In this document: positions 1 to 8,566 of the stretch, one piece after another
How the letters are laid out: the number at the start of each line of letters is the position of its first letter
How positions within the stretch are numbered: the stretch's first letter is position 1
Source of the DNA: Candidatus Saccharimonadota bacterium
Lineage (GTDB): Bacteria; Patescibacteriota; Saccharimonadia; Saccharimonadales; Saccharimonadaceae
Assembly (NCBI GenBank): GCA_017433855.1
Contig: JAFRGM010000004.1
Coordinates: 82,025 to 146,024, forward strand
Direction of reading: 5' to 3'
Length of the DNA stretch: 64,000 bases
Notes under the pieces: generated by a model
The model's input: only the letters and a program-made list of their open reading frames with translations
The model's database searches: none
What the model was told of the DNA's origin: nothing
Translations under genes and position numbers: made by a program

Positions 1-320
1 GGACCAAAGAACTAAAGTTGAAAGACGTAATCATTAGGGAGGGGATGGCCAGAGTGTCTCAACGAAGGACCTCCGGAGCCTGGCAAGGCGAGGATGAGCG
101 GCGCTCGCCCGTGGCGACGGGCCGAGCGAACGCAGTCCAAGTTGAGAGCACTCTGGCCATCCCCATACTGGTTCGCTTGCGTCACCGCGCTCCGCTCATT
201 GCGGCAACTTTTGATGGCAAAACCTTGCATTTTGAATCCGAAGTTAAGCGCCCAGCCAGTGGCCAGTCCGCCGTTTTATACGACGGCGAAGTTTGCCTTG
301 GTGGTGGAATTATCGCATAA
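1..320 (+). CDS. mnmA: tRNA-specific 2-thiouridylase MnmA, 3' end only
   Basis: The window opens inside this gene; the reading frame begins at base 3 and only about the last 105 codons are present. The closing residues (VRLRHRAP, then GQSAVLYDGEVCLGGGII) are the C-terminal beta-barrel of MnmA, the ATP-dependent enzyme that puts sulfur on uridine 34 of tRNA. The catalytic part lies outside the window. Between KELKLKDVII and the barrel sits an in-frame stretch of about 41 residues with no counterpart in the family; it is encoded by the palindromic element at 41-164. A cysteine desulfurase-like gene that could supply sulfur lies at 50535-51698. The identity is firm although only a fragment is seen. 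Confidence 0.88.
   Translation, partial: TKELKLKDVIIREGMARVSQRRTSGAWQGEDERRSPVATGRANAVQVESTLAIPILVRLRHRAPLIAATFDGKTLHFESEVKRPASGQSAVLYDGEVCLGGGIIA
41..164 (+). repeat. Palindromic structured element, copy 1, inside mnmA
   Basis: Arms at 41-63 and 141-164 are inverted copies over 23 bp with one single-base bulge. They enclose a core at 67-138 closed by GGAC/GTCC. The core holds a small hairpin with a GGCA loop (about 76-87) and a larger hairpin (about 101-128) with a bulged C on its 3' side. The same core recurs at 32030-32101 and, more diverged, at 47761-47834 and 23620-23692, with different arms each time. Here the core points the same way as the host gene and is translated as part of it. 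No stop codon occurs in the mnmA frame. Confidence 0.85.
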
Positions 321-332
321 TTTGCCAAAGTG

Positions 333-389
333 TTGTAAAAAATACAATAAAAACCGCCAAAATACACCAATTTATTGTAAAAAATACAA
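333..389. promoter_or_regulatory. Pair of TTGTA-N5-TACAA palindromes (possible operator)
   Basis: Two identical 15-bp palindromes lie at 333-347 and 375-389. Their centres are 42 bp apart, close to four helical turns, just upstream of the promoter of the DUF1846 gene (extended -10 TGTTATAAT ending at 426). This spacing suits a dimeric repressor binding on one face of the DNA. A third copy with a different spacer is at 49441-49455. No regulator is identified in the window, so the operator role is inference. Confidence 0.5.
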
Positions 390-458
390 CACTTTTTCTT
401 TTTTCTTAAAATGCATATGTTATAATTGTTATGTAGTTTAAGGAGCGTATTTCACAAA

Positions 459-1924
459 ATGAAAACCAAAAAATGTTTTGATGCCAACAAATATCTAAAA
501 ATCCAAAAGCGCAAAATCAAACAACGCATTAATATGTTTGATAAGCTCTATCTCGAATTTGGTGGCAAACTAATTGATGATCAACACGCAGCGCGTACCC
601 TTCCTGGGTTTTCGCCCGACCTTAAAATCCGCCTCCTGCAAGAGTTCAAAGACGAAGCCGAAGTAATTTTGTGTATCAACGCGGAAGCTATCGAAAAATC
701 CAAAATTCGCGCCGACCACATGATTTCGTACGAAACCGAAGTTCTGCGCCTGATTGAGTTCTTGCGTGGTAAGGGCATCTATGTTAGCTCTGTGGTTATT
801 ACGCTTTATGCCGGTCAGAAAAAGGCTAAAGATTTTGCCGAAAAACTCAAAGATTACAAAGTCAAAACTTATTTCCATACTTTTACCAAGGGCTACCCTA
901 CTGATGTGGATACCATCGTGAGCGACGAAGGTTATGGTGCCAATCCCTACATCGAAACCACCAAAAAGCTCGTGGTGGTTTCGGCGCCAGGTCCTTGTTC
1001 TGGCAAACTTGCCACTGCACTATCGCAGCTATATCACGAATATAAGCGGGGTGTGGATGCTGGCTATGCCAAATTTGAGACGTTCCCGGTCTGGTCTTTG
1101 CCACTTAAGCATCCAGTCAATATTGCCTACGAAGCTGCTACGGCTGATCTTGGCGACAAAAATCTCATCGACCATTTTCATCTTGAAAAATACGGCATCA
1201 GTGCCGTCAATTACAATCGTGATCTTGAAACTTTCCCAGTTCTCAAAGAAATCTTGCGCCGCATCACTGGTAGAGATGTTTATTATTCGCCTACCGACAT
1301 GGGTGTCAATGTCATCGGCGAATGTATCACCGACGACAAGGCTATCCAAAAAGCCGCCAAAGACGAAATTGTGCGTCGCTACTATCGCGCCCTCGTAGAT
1401 CTCAAAAAGGGTGCTTGTACTACCGAAGTTCCAGAACGCATTAAGTTGCTCATGAATGAGCTCGGTGTTTCGGAAGACGACCGCACCGTAGTGATTCATG
1501 CCGAAGCCAAACGTGAAGCTGCGAGTAGGCCAGCTGCCGCTATTCAGGTTGGTCGCAAAATTGTCAGCGGCAAAGAGACCGATACACTTTCGCCCGTTTC
1601 CGCTACAATTCTTAATGCCATGAAACAAATGAACAAGATTCCAGACGAAGTAGATTTAATTTCGCCAGTCATTTTGGAGCAATTTTGGAAATCAAAAACA
1701 AGACCAGTAACTTCAAAGAAAGGCACTTAAAGCTCGGCGAAGTTTTGATTGCTTTATCAATTTGTTCTACCACCAACCCAATTGTCCAAAAAATTATCAA
1801 TAACCTTGATAAACTCGCCGGCGCCGAACTTCATGCTACCCACATGATAGCGGACGAAGAAATGGTGGTGCTAGCCAACCTTGGCATCAACGCTACCTGT
1901 GGCACTGAGCTTAATATGGACTAA
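459..1924 (+). CDS. DUF1846 family protein with a -1 frameshift near its 3' end
   Basis: The start is the ATG at 459 (MKTKKCFDANKYL), with AAGGAG at 440-445; an upstream in-frame TTG at 426 lies in the promoter. The N-terminal part (LYLEFGGKLIDDQHAARTLP) is typical of the uncharacterised DUF1846 family of about 490-500 residues. The starting frame stops early at 1730. The missing C-terminus (EVLIALSICSTTNP, then LGINATC) is read in the -1 frame from 1685 to 1924. The switch falls at the four T's at 1683-1686, where slipping back one base (TTT then TTG) restores about 488 residues. The cause may be a sequence error, recent inactivation or slippage. The 3' end overlaps the convergent neighbour by 4 bp. 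Confidence 0.8.
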
Positions 1925-2307
1925 TCAGTATCTTCAAATGGTCGAAACACCACTGTGTCGTTCAGTGTCAAAGTGGGTTCGTTTTGGTCGAGAATATATT
2001 CATAGGTATCATCCAATTTGTATAGCCAGTCAGTTTCAATTTTTAGCTCATTTCCTTCTATTGCCCAAATAAACTCATACTCGTTGGTATAATTGTTGGT
2101 GGTGAGAGTCCCTTTCCCCACTTCAGTAAAATTCCATATCACATCAGGCGCATCTTCACGTTCCCATTTACCGATTTCTACTAAATACTCTGCATCGCGT
2201 AGCCCAGGTTTATTGAAGATATTTACTAGCGCAAAAACCACCCCTGCTATCAAAGCTAACGCGCCAATTACTAATAAGATTATGCCAATACGTTTCTTTT
2301 TATCCAT
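1921..2307 (-). CDS. Membrane-anchored DUF5640-like protein
   Basis: A protein of 128 residues with a short basic N-terminus (MDKKKR), one hydrophobic membrane segment at about residues 7-30, and a small beta-rich outer domain ending VFRPFEDTD. The outer part resembles the lipocalin-like DUF5640 fold (threonine-rich strands, a WAIEGNELKIE-type strand), but this assignment is tentative. A TAAAAT box ends 6 bases before the ATG and there is no Shine-Dalgarno, so the mRNA is probably leaderless. It is transcribed convergently to the DUF1846 gene. Function unknown; probably exposed on the outer face of the membrane. Confidence 0.6.
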   Translation of the reverse strand: MDKKKRIGIILLVIGALALIAGVVFALVNIFNKPGLRDAEYLVEIGKWEREDAPDVIWNFTEVGKGTLTTNNYTNEYEFIWAIEGNELKIETDWLYKLDDTYEYILDQNEPTLTLNDTVVFRPFEDTD

Positions 2308-2327
2308 AACCTTATTTTACAACATAT

Positions 2328-3101
2328 TTAAGCGAAACTAAATAATTCTTCTGCATTATGCGTGGTGGTATGTTGGACGGTTGCATAAGGAACATCAAGT
2401 GTCCTGCTGAGCCACTCGGCTATATCTTTAATATGTGACGGTTCATTGGTGGTGCCACGATATCCGTCCGGAGCCAAAAACGGCGCATCTGTTTCTAGCA
2501 AGATTCTTTCTAGCGGCGGTAATGGTAAAGTTGTATAGGTGGATAATCCGTTTACTCCTACATAAAAAACAGTTTGTTCCAGTAAACGCTTCAAAGTTTT
2601 TTTGCTGTCCGTAAAAGAATGTAGTACCCCGCGAATATTTGGAAAATTTGCCACTACGCCAAAAAAATCGTCAAACGCATTGCGCACATGAAAAGATACT
2701 GGTAAGTTATTTGCGGTAGCAATCTGTAGCATTTCCTCGAGCAACTTAATCTGCGCCGTACGGTTATAGCCTTCGGTGTGATAGTCTAGCCCTACTTCAC
2801 CAATCGCCACCAGACGCTGCAACTTCTCTCGCGCCAAACTCTTAACCGCCGCAGCCACCGCGTCGGCATCTGCCGTTGCCCACTTCTCCCATTCTTCTGG
2901 GTGTACACCGTAAGTCCAATATACTTGCGAGTGCGCTTTGGCAAAGTCGCGCGCTGCTAAGGAATCGTCTGGGTCTGTGCCGATGCACACTATGCGTCGC
3001 ACATCATTGGCGCGAGCGTTTAGGAGCATCGCTTCGGCCTGTTCTGGCGTAAAAAACTCAGCATCATGCAAATGACAATGTGAGTCAATCAGATAACTCA
3101 T
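2328..3101 (-). CDS. tatD: TatD family metal-dependent DNase
   Basis: A protein of 257 residues with the TatD amidohydrolase-fold metal sites in order: DSHCHLHD at the N-terminus, AIGEVGLDYH near residue 107, FHVRNAFDD, the LHSFTDS histidine, and LLETDAPFLAP near the end. TatD enzymes are 3'-5' exonucleases or DNases in nucleic acid repair and turnover. The ATG overlaps the typA stop in ATGA, which implies translational coupling in a typA-tatD operon. Confidence 0.9.
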   Translation of the reverse strand: MSYLIDSHCHLHDAEFFTPEQAEAMLLNARANDVRRIVCIGTDPDDSLAARDFAKAHSQVYWTYGVHPEEWEKWATADADAVAAAVKSLAREKLQRLVAIGEVGLDYHTEGYNRTAQIKLLEEMLQIATANNLPVSFHVRNAFDDFFGVVANFPNIRGVLHSFTDSKKTLKRLLEQTVFYVGVNGLSTYTTLPLPPLERILLETDAPFLAPDGYRGTTNEPSHIKDIAEWLSRTLDVPYATVQHTTTHNAEELFSFA

Positions 3102-4927
3102 GCACGATTTTCTCGTTTACGCTTCACTGGGTCAAGCTGACGCTTGCGAAGCCGCAAAGATTTAGGAGTGACTTCTAGTAGTTCGTCGTCGAGCAAGAAG
3201 TCCAAACATTGTTCTAGCGATAACTGTGTGTATGGAGTTAACTGAATTGCTCCATCCGACGCGTGCGTCCGCATGTTTGTAAGTTGCTTTTCGCGGCAAA
3301 CATTAATATCTAGGTCATCTTTTTTGTTGGACAAACCCACAATCATACCTTGATAGACCGGTACCTGAGGTGGAATATACAAAATACCACGCGCCTGCGC
3401 CGAATCCAATGCGTAGGCTGTAGATACACCGCTTTCCGAAGCAATCAAAGCGCCATTTCTTTCTGGGCGATACTTTCCTTCTACCGGTCGATAACCACTT
3501 GGCAAGCTAGACATAATAATGGTGCCCTTGGTGGCGGTCAATAAATTATTGCGCAGCCCAATCAATGCTGCCGTTGAGATTTCATAAACAAATCGCGTGG
3601 CGCCTGTACTTGTTAGCTCTTGCGATTTTAGCTCAGCCTTTCTAATGCCAAGCTCCTGCGAAACTGCGCCCACAAATTCTGGCGATACTTCTAGCGTCAA
3701 AGATTCAATAGGTTCTTGTTTCACGCCATCAACCTCGCGATATACTACTTCTGGGCGACCTGCTTCTAGCTCGTAGCCCTCGCGCCGCATTGTTTCAATC
3801 AAGACGGACAAGTGCAACTCACCACGTCCGGACACCTTGTAGCCAAGTCCGTCTGGCTGGATTTTGAGCGCAATATTGGTTTCCAATTCTTTCTCCAATC
3901 GCTCTGCAATCTGTCTAGAGGTGGTAAACTCGCCCTCTTTACCTTTCAATGGTGAAGTATTTGGTCCAATATAAATAGACAGAGTTGGCGCCTCTAATTC
4001 AATCGTAGGTAGTGCCTCTGGCTTATCGCCAGTTGCAATCGTATCACTAATGTTAGCCTCGCTGATACCAGCAATTGCCACAATATCACCTGCAATCGCT
4101 TCAGTTATTTCTTCCCTCCCTAGACCCTTGTAGGCAAACAGCGTTTCAATCTTGCCGCGTTTTATTTGTGGTTGCGACTGCGATGCTGTTTGCAAAATAG
4201 AAACACTCTGGCCTTTTTTTAGCCTACCACGAAAGATTTTGCCAATGCAATATTTGCCAAGATAATTATCCGCCGCGAGCGCCGCTACTAACAACTGGGC
4301 AGATTCGGCACTAGGGTCAACATCTGGCGCTGGTATGTCATTGATAATTGCCTCAAAAATCACATGCAAGTCATTATCGAGTTCTGTCGTTTTGCCTGCG
4401 CGTCCCTCCCTTGCAATTGCGTAGTAAACCGGATAGTTGAGCTGCGATTCATCGGTGGCAAGTTCCAAAAATAGGCTTTCCACTTCACCTAGCACCTCTT
4501 CAATTCGCGCCGCCGGCTTATCAATCTTATTGATAATCACCACTGGCTTTAGGCCTAAGTCTAGAGCCTTAGATAGTACAAACTTCGTCTGTGGCATCGG
4601 CCCTTCCTGTGCATCTACAATCAGAAGCACGCCGTCCGCCATGTTTAGTGTCCGCTCTACTTCACCTGAAAAATCTGCGTGACCTGGTGTATCAATAATA
4701 TTGATTTTATAATCGTTATAGTATACGCAAGTCTGTTTTGCGGTAATTGTAATGCCACGTTCATGCTCCTGGTCCATCGAATCCATAATCAGAGTCTGTT
4801 GCATTTCAACCTGATTGTCCCGAAACGTGTGAGATTGCTTCAAAAGCCCATCCACCAAGGTCGTTTTACCATGGTCGACGTGTGCGATGATCGCTACATT
4901 TCTAATAAAGTCTTTATTCAAAATCAT
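3098..4927 (-). CDS. typA: Ribosome-associated GTPase TypA/BipA
   Basis: A translational GTPase of 609 residues. The G domain shows [11 protein letters not shown], the DTPGHADF switch and NKIDKP. The C-terminal part contains [18 protein letters not shown], typical of BipA. It assists 50S assembly and stress adaptation. The start is placed at 4927 ([14 protein letters not shown]); an upstream in-frame ATG would add residues unlike the family and would include the promoter. TTGTAT-N17-TATAAT (4935-4963) ends 7 bases before this ATG and there is no Shine-Dalgarno, so the mRNA is probably leaderless. The gene ends with TGA inside ATGA, which shows that TGA is a stop in this organism. Confidence 0.92.
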   Translation of the reverse strand: MILNKDFIRNVAIIAHVDHGKTTLVDGLLKQSHTFRDNQVEMQQTLIMDSMDQEHERGITITAKQTCVYYNDYKINIIDTPGHADFSGEVERTLNMADGVLLIVDAQEGPMPQTKFVLSKALDLGLKPVVIINKIDKPAARIEEVLGEVESLFLELATDESQLNYPVYYAIAREGRAGKTTELDNDLHVIFEAIINDIPAPDVDPSAESAQLLVAALAADNYLGKYCIGKIFRGRLKKGQSVSILQTASQSQPQIKRGKIETLFAYKGLGREEITEAIAGDIVAIAGISEANISDTIATGDKPEALPTIELEAPTLSIYIGPNTSPLKGKEGEFTTSRQIAERLEKELETNIALKIQPDGLGYKVSGRGELHLSVLIETMRREGYELEAGRPEVVYREVDGVKQEPIESLTLEVSPEFVGAVSQELGIRKAELKSQELTSTGATRFVYEISTAALIGLRNNLLTATKGTIIMSSLPSGYRPVEGKYRPERNGALIASESGVSTAYALDSAQARGILYIPPQVPVYQGMIVGLSNKKDDLDINVCREKQLTNMRTHASDGAIQLTPYTQLSLEQCLDFLLDDELLEVTPKSLRLRKRQLDPVKRKRENRA

Positions 4928-4994
4928 GAAAGCTATTATAGCATATTTTTCATCAAAATACAACCATAAAAAGACCAACCCTACCCCTAGAAAC

Positions 4995-5023
4995 TTGACT
5001 TTTTATACAATGTGTGCTATAAT
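4995..5023 (+). promoter_or_regulatory. Strong sigma70-like promoter, antisense to dCMP deaminase
   Basis: TTGACT (4995-5000), 17 bp, TATAAT (5018-5023), with an extended -10 TGC. It points rightward into the 3' end of the leftward deaminase gene. No rightward gene begins before 5683, so it would make an antisense or long leader transcript. It matches the house pattern TTGACT-N17-TATAAT seen at 33041-33069. Confidence 0.6.
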
Positions 5024-5027
5024 AGAA

Positions 5028-5576
5028 TTATTGGACCCATTTCTTCAATTTGCGATATTCTTCGGAGTCTTTGCTGTAAGAATCTAAAATATCTTCGATA
5101 TAGGTTTTACCATTGGTGATGTTGAGGGTTTCCACCTCTGGCATAGAGGTTAGCATCCGGATAATTGCCTCATCGGTTTCTGGGTTAGTCATAGAATGTT
5201 TAGGGTCAGACTTGTGCGAATGCACCCGAAGTTCTTCATACACAAAGCGCTTAATTCCCGCCTGGAGGCAATATTTGAGGCAGTTTTCGCAGGTTGCGAC
5301 CCTATTATAAATGGTGCAACCAGTGAGGTCGCGCTTAGCAAAAATCAGCGCGTTCATCTCGGAATGAATAGAAAAATAATACTTCATTGGGCGCTCGGCT
5401 AATGTCATTTTACTTTCATCAGCACCCTGCAACATACCGTTGTAGCCAAGCGATACTACGCGTTTGTTTTGGTCCACGATCACGCAGCCCATTTTAGATG
5501 ACGGGTCTTTTGATTTCAGCGCGACCGCTTCGGTGATTTTCATAAAATATTCATCCCACTCGCGTTGTTTTCCCAT
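5028..5576 (-). CDS. Deoxycytidylate (dCMP) deaminase family protein
   Basis: A zinc-dependent deaminase of 182 residues. The catalytic HSEMNALIFA (His and Glu) and the zinc ligands CENCLKYC are present, and GCVIVDQNKRVVSLGYNG is typical of the dCMP/ComEB-type family. It would convert dCMP to dUMP for thymidylate synthesis, in line with tdk and tmk nearby. A clear GGAGGAGAG precedes the ATG at 5576, with a TATAAT box about 25 bases upstream. Exact substrate (dCMP or deoxycytidine) is not certain. Confidence 0.85.
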   Translation of the reverse strand: MGKQREWDEYFMKITEAVALKSKDPSSKMGCVIVDQNKRVVSLGYNGMLQGADESKMTLAERPMKYYFSIHSEMNALIFAKRDLTGCTIYNRVATCENCLKYCLQAGIKRFVYEELRVHSHKSDPKHSMTNPETDEAIIRMLTSMPEVETLNITNGKTYIEDILDSYSKDSEEYRKLKKWVQ

Positions 5577-5682
5577 ACTCTCTCCTCCAAATTACTCTTA
5601 TTATAGCACAATTCTAGGTAGGGGGTTGATTTTTCTTGTGACTTGTGACTATAATCTGCCAAAACTTAAAATGGGAGTTAAA

Positions 5683-7323
5683 ATGAAATTCAAAAATCTT
5701 TTTCTGTCCGCGGTGTTGTTGGTGGCAAGCGTTATCGTGACTAGTCCCAGCGTCAGTGCTACTACTTGTCCGGAGCTAAAACTGGTCTTTGCACGTGGCT
5801 CTGGTGGCGAGCGTTGGCATGATCAAAACTACCTGGCCTTTAAGACGGCCCTAGAGTCTAAACTTTCACCCACGCGTCTTAATTATGAATTCGAGGATCT
5901 AGATTACGCCGCCGTGGGGTTAGATTTCTTCACTGCGCTCGGAGCCTTTTTTGGTGGTGGCGAAGCCTATCGTTTTGGGGATAGCGTCAATCAAGGAGTC
6001 GCAAATCTCATCAACCTCGTCAATCATCAATGCCCGCAAACCAAATATGTCATAGCCGGCTACTCGCAAGGCGCCATGGTAGTATCCAAAGCCTTAAAGG
6101 CTCTAGCTGCCGATAAAGTTATCTACGCGGCTACCTTTGGTGATCCTAAAATCTACCTCCCAGAAGGAGCCGGGCCCATGCCGGTAGCTTGCCAAGGACA
6201 GAACCTTTCTTCTTATCGTATCTACGTTCCGGACTGCTATGCTTATCTTGGCAAACTGGGCACACAGCTACCCTATCAACCAGCAAGTTTTGAAGGCAAA
6301 TATGGCACTTGGTGTAATAAAACCGATATTTTCTGCTCATCTTATCTTAGTATTACTAGCCACACTTCCTATGTGCGAGATAATCTGTACGAAGATGCCT
6401 CTAGGGTTATTTTTAGTAAAATCACCACCGCATTTGGGCTTGCAAATCACTACGTTTCTCCGCACGATACTGCAATCTTGATTGATGCTACTGGCTCCAT
6501 GGCAGGTCTTATTGAGCAATACAAAGCCGAGGCTCTAAACTTAGCCGAGCAGACAATAAACTCCGGAGGACGGGTAGCTCTCTACGATTACCGCGATCTA
6601 GATGACCCTTATGAGCCGCACGAGCATTGTGGGTTTGAAACTTGTACGCTCAGCCTAATCCAAACTTCTCTCAACCAAATTCGTGCCAATGGTGGCGGTG
6701 ATACACCAGAATCTTTACTCTCCGCCTCGTTGACTGTTATGAAAAAGCAAACTTGGCGGCAGGGCTCTACCAAATCTCTTGTAGTACTCACCGACGCCGG
6801 CTACCTTGACCCAGACCGCGACCTCACTACTTTTGCAGAAGTAGTGAAGCTCAGCAAACAAATTGATCCGGTTAATTTTTACATTATTACTACCGATGAG
6901 AATCTTCACGCCTATCAGAATCTAGCCAGTGCTACTGGTGGCCAAGTTGTATCATCAGCGAGCGATTTAAGTATTCTTACCAGCGACATTATTGCACGCT
7001 TCGATTCATTGCCACGCGTAGAAGAATCAACTGCCCCGCAAACCTATCTTAAAGTTGCACTGCTTTCCGTAGATGACAATTATGATAATATTACCTTACG
7101 TTTTCGCCCCGCCAGCGCTCAAACACTCGTAGTGATGAATGATGCCATTCTTGGCGTTACTGAGGCTAGCGAAATCACTATTGGCTCACTAGACCGCAGC
7201 CGCATCAACGAAATTGCCCTTTTGCCTATTTCCGAAACCGCTCGCGGCGAAGCGACGATTGTTAGCATAGAACCTTTAGTTCTCTTGGGTGCGCCAGATA
7301 CTGGACGTGCCACTACCAAATAA
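5683..7323 (+). CDS. Secreted cutinase-like serine esterase fused to a von Willebrand A domain
   Basis: A protein of 546 residues. A signal peptide (about 1-26) is cut near VSA. Residues about 28-235 resemble cutinases: the nucleophile elbow GYSQGA (Ser128), then Asp215 (DIFC) and His227 (SHTSYV) as the likely triad, with paired cysteines. Residues about 262-450 form a VWA domain with a metal-binding motif DATGSM (268-273), GGGDTPES and LTDAG. The C-terminal 100 residues are beta-rich and unassigned. The start at 5683 follows GGGAG; an in-frame ATG lies at 5671. Actinobacterial cutinase-like enzymes cut lipid or mycolate esters, so an attack on host envelope lipids is possible but inferred. 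The gene overlaps ung by 11 bp tail to tail. Confidence 0.85.
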   Translation: MKFKNLFLSAVLLVASVIVTSPSVSATTCPELKLVFARGSGGERWHDQNYLAFKTALESKLSPTRLNYEFEDLDYAAVGLDFFTALGAFFGGGEAYRFGDSVNQGVANLINLVNHQCPQTKYVIAGYSQGAMVVSKALKALAADKVIYAATFGDPKIYLPEGAGPMPVACQGQNLSSYRIYVPDCYAYLGKLGTQLPYQPASFEGKYGTWCNKTDIFCSSYLSITSHTSYVRDNLYEDASRVIFSKITTAFGLANHYVSPHDTAILIDATGSMAGLIEQYKAEALNLAEQTINSGGRVALYDYRDLDDPYEPHEHCGFETCTLSLIQTSLNQIRANGGGDTPESLLSASLTVMKKQTWRQGSTKSLVVLTDAGYLDPDRDLTTFAEVVKLSKQIDPVNFYIITTDENLHAYQNLASATGGQVVSSASDLSILTSDIIARFDSLPRVEESTAPQTYLKVALLSVDDNYDNITLRFRPASAQTLVVMNDAILGVTEASEITIGSLDRSRINEIALLPISETARGEATIVSIEPLVLLGAPDTGRATTK

Positions 7324-7960
7324 TGGGTTCCATGTCATGTTGTACCAAAAATTCGTTACAGCGTGAAAAATGGTGATTACCAAAAAATCCAGCGTGTGCC
7401 GAAAGCGGTGATGGATGCGCTGATTCCAAAATCAAATGACGAGAGCTATCTATTAAAGATTTTTTAGCCCTTGCGTCCCTCCCCCACAAAATAAAGACCA
7501 AATGCGGACGCTTACTATTAAGATATTCAATCGTAGCAGTCGTAAAAGTCTCCCAACCTCTTCCGCGGTGCGACCCGGCCTTGTGCGCCTCTACTGTTAG
7601 CACAGTATTAAGCAATAATACGCCTTGTTTTTGCCAATTGCGAAGACTTCCACCCGGATTTTCGTGGTGGCCAATATCGTTATCAATTTCCTTGTAAATA
7701 TTTACTAGTGACGGCGGTATCGGCTGTGAATTTGGCACCGAAAAAGCCAACCCTTCGGCCGCGCCAGGCGTATGATATGGATCCTGCCCAAGTATTACAA
7801 CTTTCACTTCATTCAAGTCGGTAGTGAATGCCGAAAACACTAAAGATTTCTTCGGAAAAATAGTTTTACATTCATATTCATTATGTAGAAATTGCGCCAA
7901 TTCCCGAAAATATGGCTTTTGAAACTCCGTATCTAAAAATTCCTTCCAACTCTCGTGCAT
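7313..7960 (-). CDS. ung: Uracil-DNA glycosylase, family 1
   Basis: A protein of 215 residues with the water-activating motif GQDPYH, the uracil-pocket segment LLLNTVLTVE and the DNA-intercalation motif HPSPLSAH. It removes uracil from DNA as the first step of base excision repair. It shares an 18-bp perfectly palindromic intergenic promoter with tdk. The TATAAT on its strand ends 8 bases before the ATG and there is no Shine-Dalgarno. Confidence 0.95.
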   Translation of the reverse strand: MHESWKEFLDTEFQKPYFRELAQFLHNEYECKTIFPKKSLVFSAFTTDLNEVKVVILGQDPYHTPGAAEGLAFSVPNSQPIPPSLVNIYKEIDNDIGHHENPGGSLRNWQKQGVLLLNTVLTVEAHKAGSHRGRGWETFTTATIEYLNSKRPHLVFILWGRDARAKKSLIDSSRHLILESAHPSPLSAHAGFFGNHHFSRCNEFLVQHDMEPIIW

Positions 7961-7978
7961 ATGCTATAATTATAGCAT
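7961..7978. promoter_or_regulatory. Perfectly palindromic bidirectional promoter between ung and tdk
   Basis: The whole intergenic region is the palindrome ATGCTATAATTATAGCAT; including both start codons it is a 24-bp palindrome (7958-7981). It supplies overlapping extended -10 boxes (TGC-TATAAT) on both strands, each ending 8 bases before an ATG. Any -35 elements must lie within the opposite gene. Confidence 0.8.
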
Positions 7979-8566
7979 ATGGCAAAACTATATTTTCGTT
8001 ATGGAGCGATTGGATGTTGCAAGACTATGCAGCTGCTCCAAGTGGCTTTTAATTACGAAGAGCGTGGCCACAAGGTCTGCGTCATTAAGCCGGCTACTGA
8101 TACCAAAAACGGCACTAAACTTTTAACCCGTATCGGCCCAGAACGAGAAACGAACTTCTGCTTCGATCGCAAAAAGGATTTATTCCAAGAACTTAGCGAG
8201 CATTTTAGCGACGTACACTGCGTATTGGTGGACGAAGCCCAGTTTCTAACCCCTACTCAGGCCGACCAACTCATGCAAGTAACTATCAAACTGGATATTC
8301 CGGTGATGGCTTACGGGTTGCGGCTCAATTTTCGGCGCGCCGATGATGGCTTTGAGGGCGCTACGCGACTTTTGCAAATTGCCCATGATATTGAGGAAAT
8401 TAAAACCATCTGCGAATGTGGACATAAAGCCACCTATAATTCTCGTTTTCTTAATGGTAAATTCGTTTCAGACGGCCCCGGGGTTCTAATTGACGGCACA
8501 ACCGAAATCGAATATCGCGCCCTCTGCCCAGCTTGCTACGAAAAATATCTACAAGGAGAAAAGTAA
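7979..8566 (+). CDS. tdk: Thymidine kinase, type II
   Basis: A protein of 195 residues. It makes dTMP from salvaged thymidine. The N-terminal P-loop reads GAIGCCKT, a variant that keeps the lysine and threonine but replaces the usual SGK serine-glycine pair. Walker B is VLVDEAQF. The zinc-binding lasso domain has CECGHKATYNSRF and a second CPAC pair. It starts at the palindromic promoter, apparently leaderless, and its stop TAA overlaps the tmk ATG by one base, so both thymidine-salvage kinases are co-expressed. Confidence 0.92.
   Translation: MAKLYFRYGAIGCCKTMQLLQVAFNYEERGHKVCVIKPATDTKNGTKLLTRIGPERETNFCFDRKKDLFQELSEHFSDVHCVLVDEAQFLTPTQADQLMQVTIKLDIPVMAYGLRLNFRRADDGFEGATRLLQIAHDIEEIKTICECGHKATYNSRFLNGKFVSDGPGVLIDGTTEIEYRALCPACYEKYLQGEK

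Noticed and set aside
67-138. The element core as an HDV-like or hammerhead self-cleaving ribozyme
   Set aside because: The GCGAA after the large hairpin recalls HDV-like ribozymes, but I could not build the required double pseudoknot, and no CUGAUGA/GAAA hammerhead core is present.
18-320. A short hypothetical gene starting at 18
   Set aside because: The frame is open to the left edge and its C-terminus is clearly MnmA, so it is the end of a longer gene.
1685-1924. A separate 79-residue gene
   Set aside because: It is the missing C-terminus of the DUF1846 protein in the -1 frame, with no start signal of its own.
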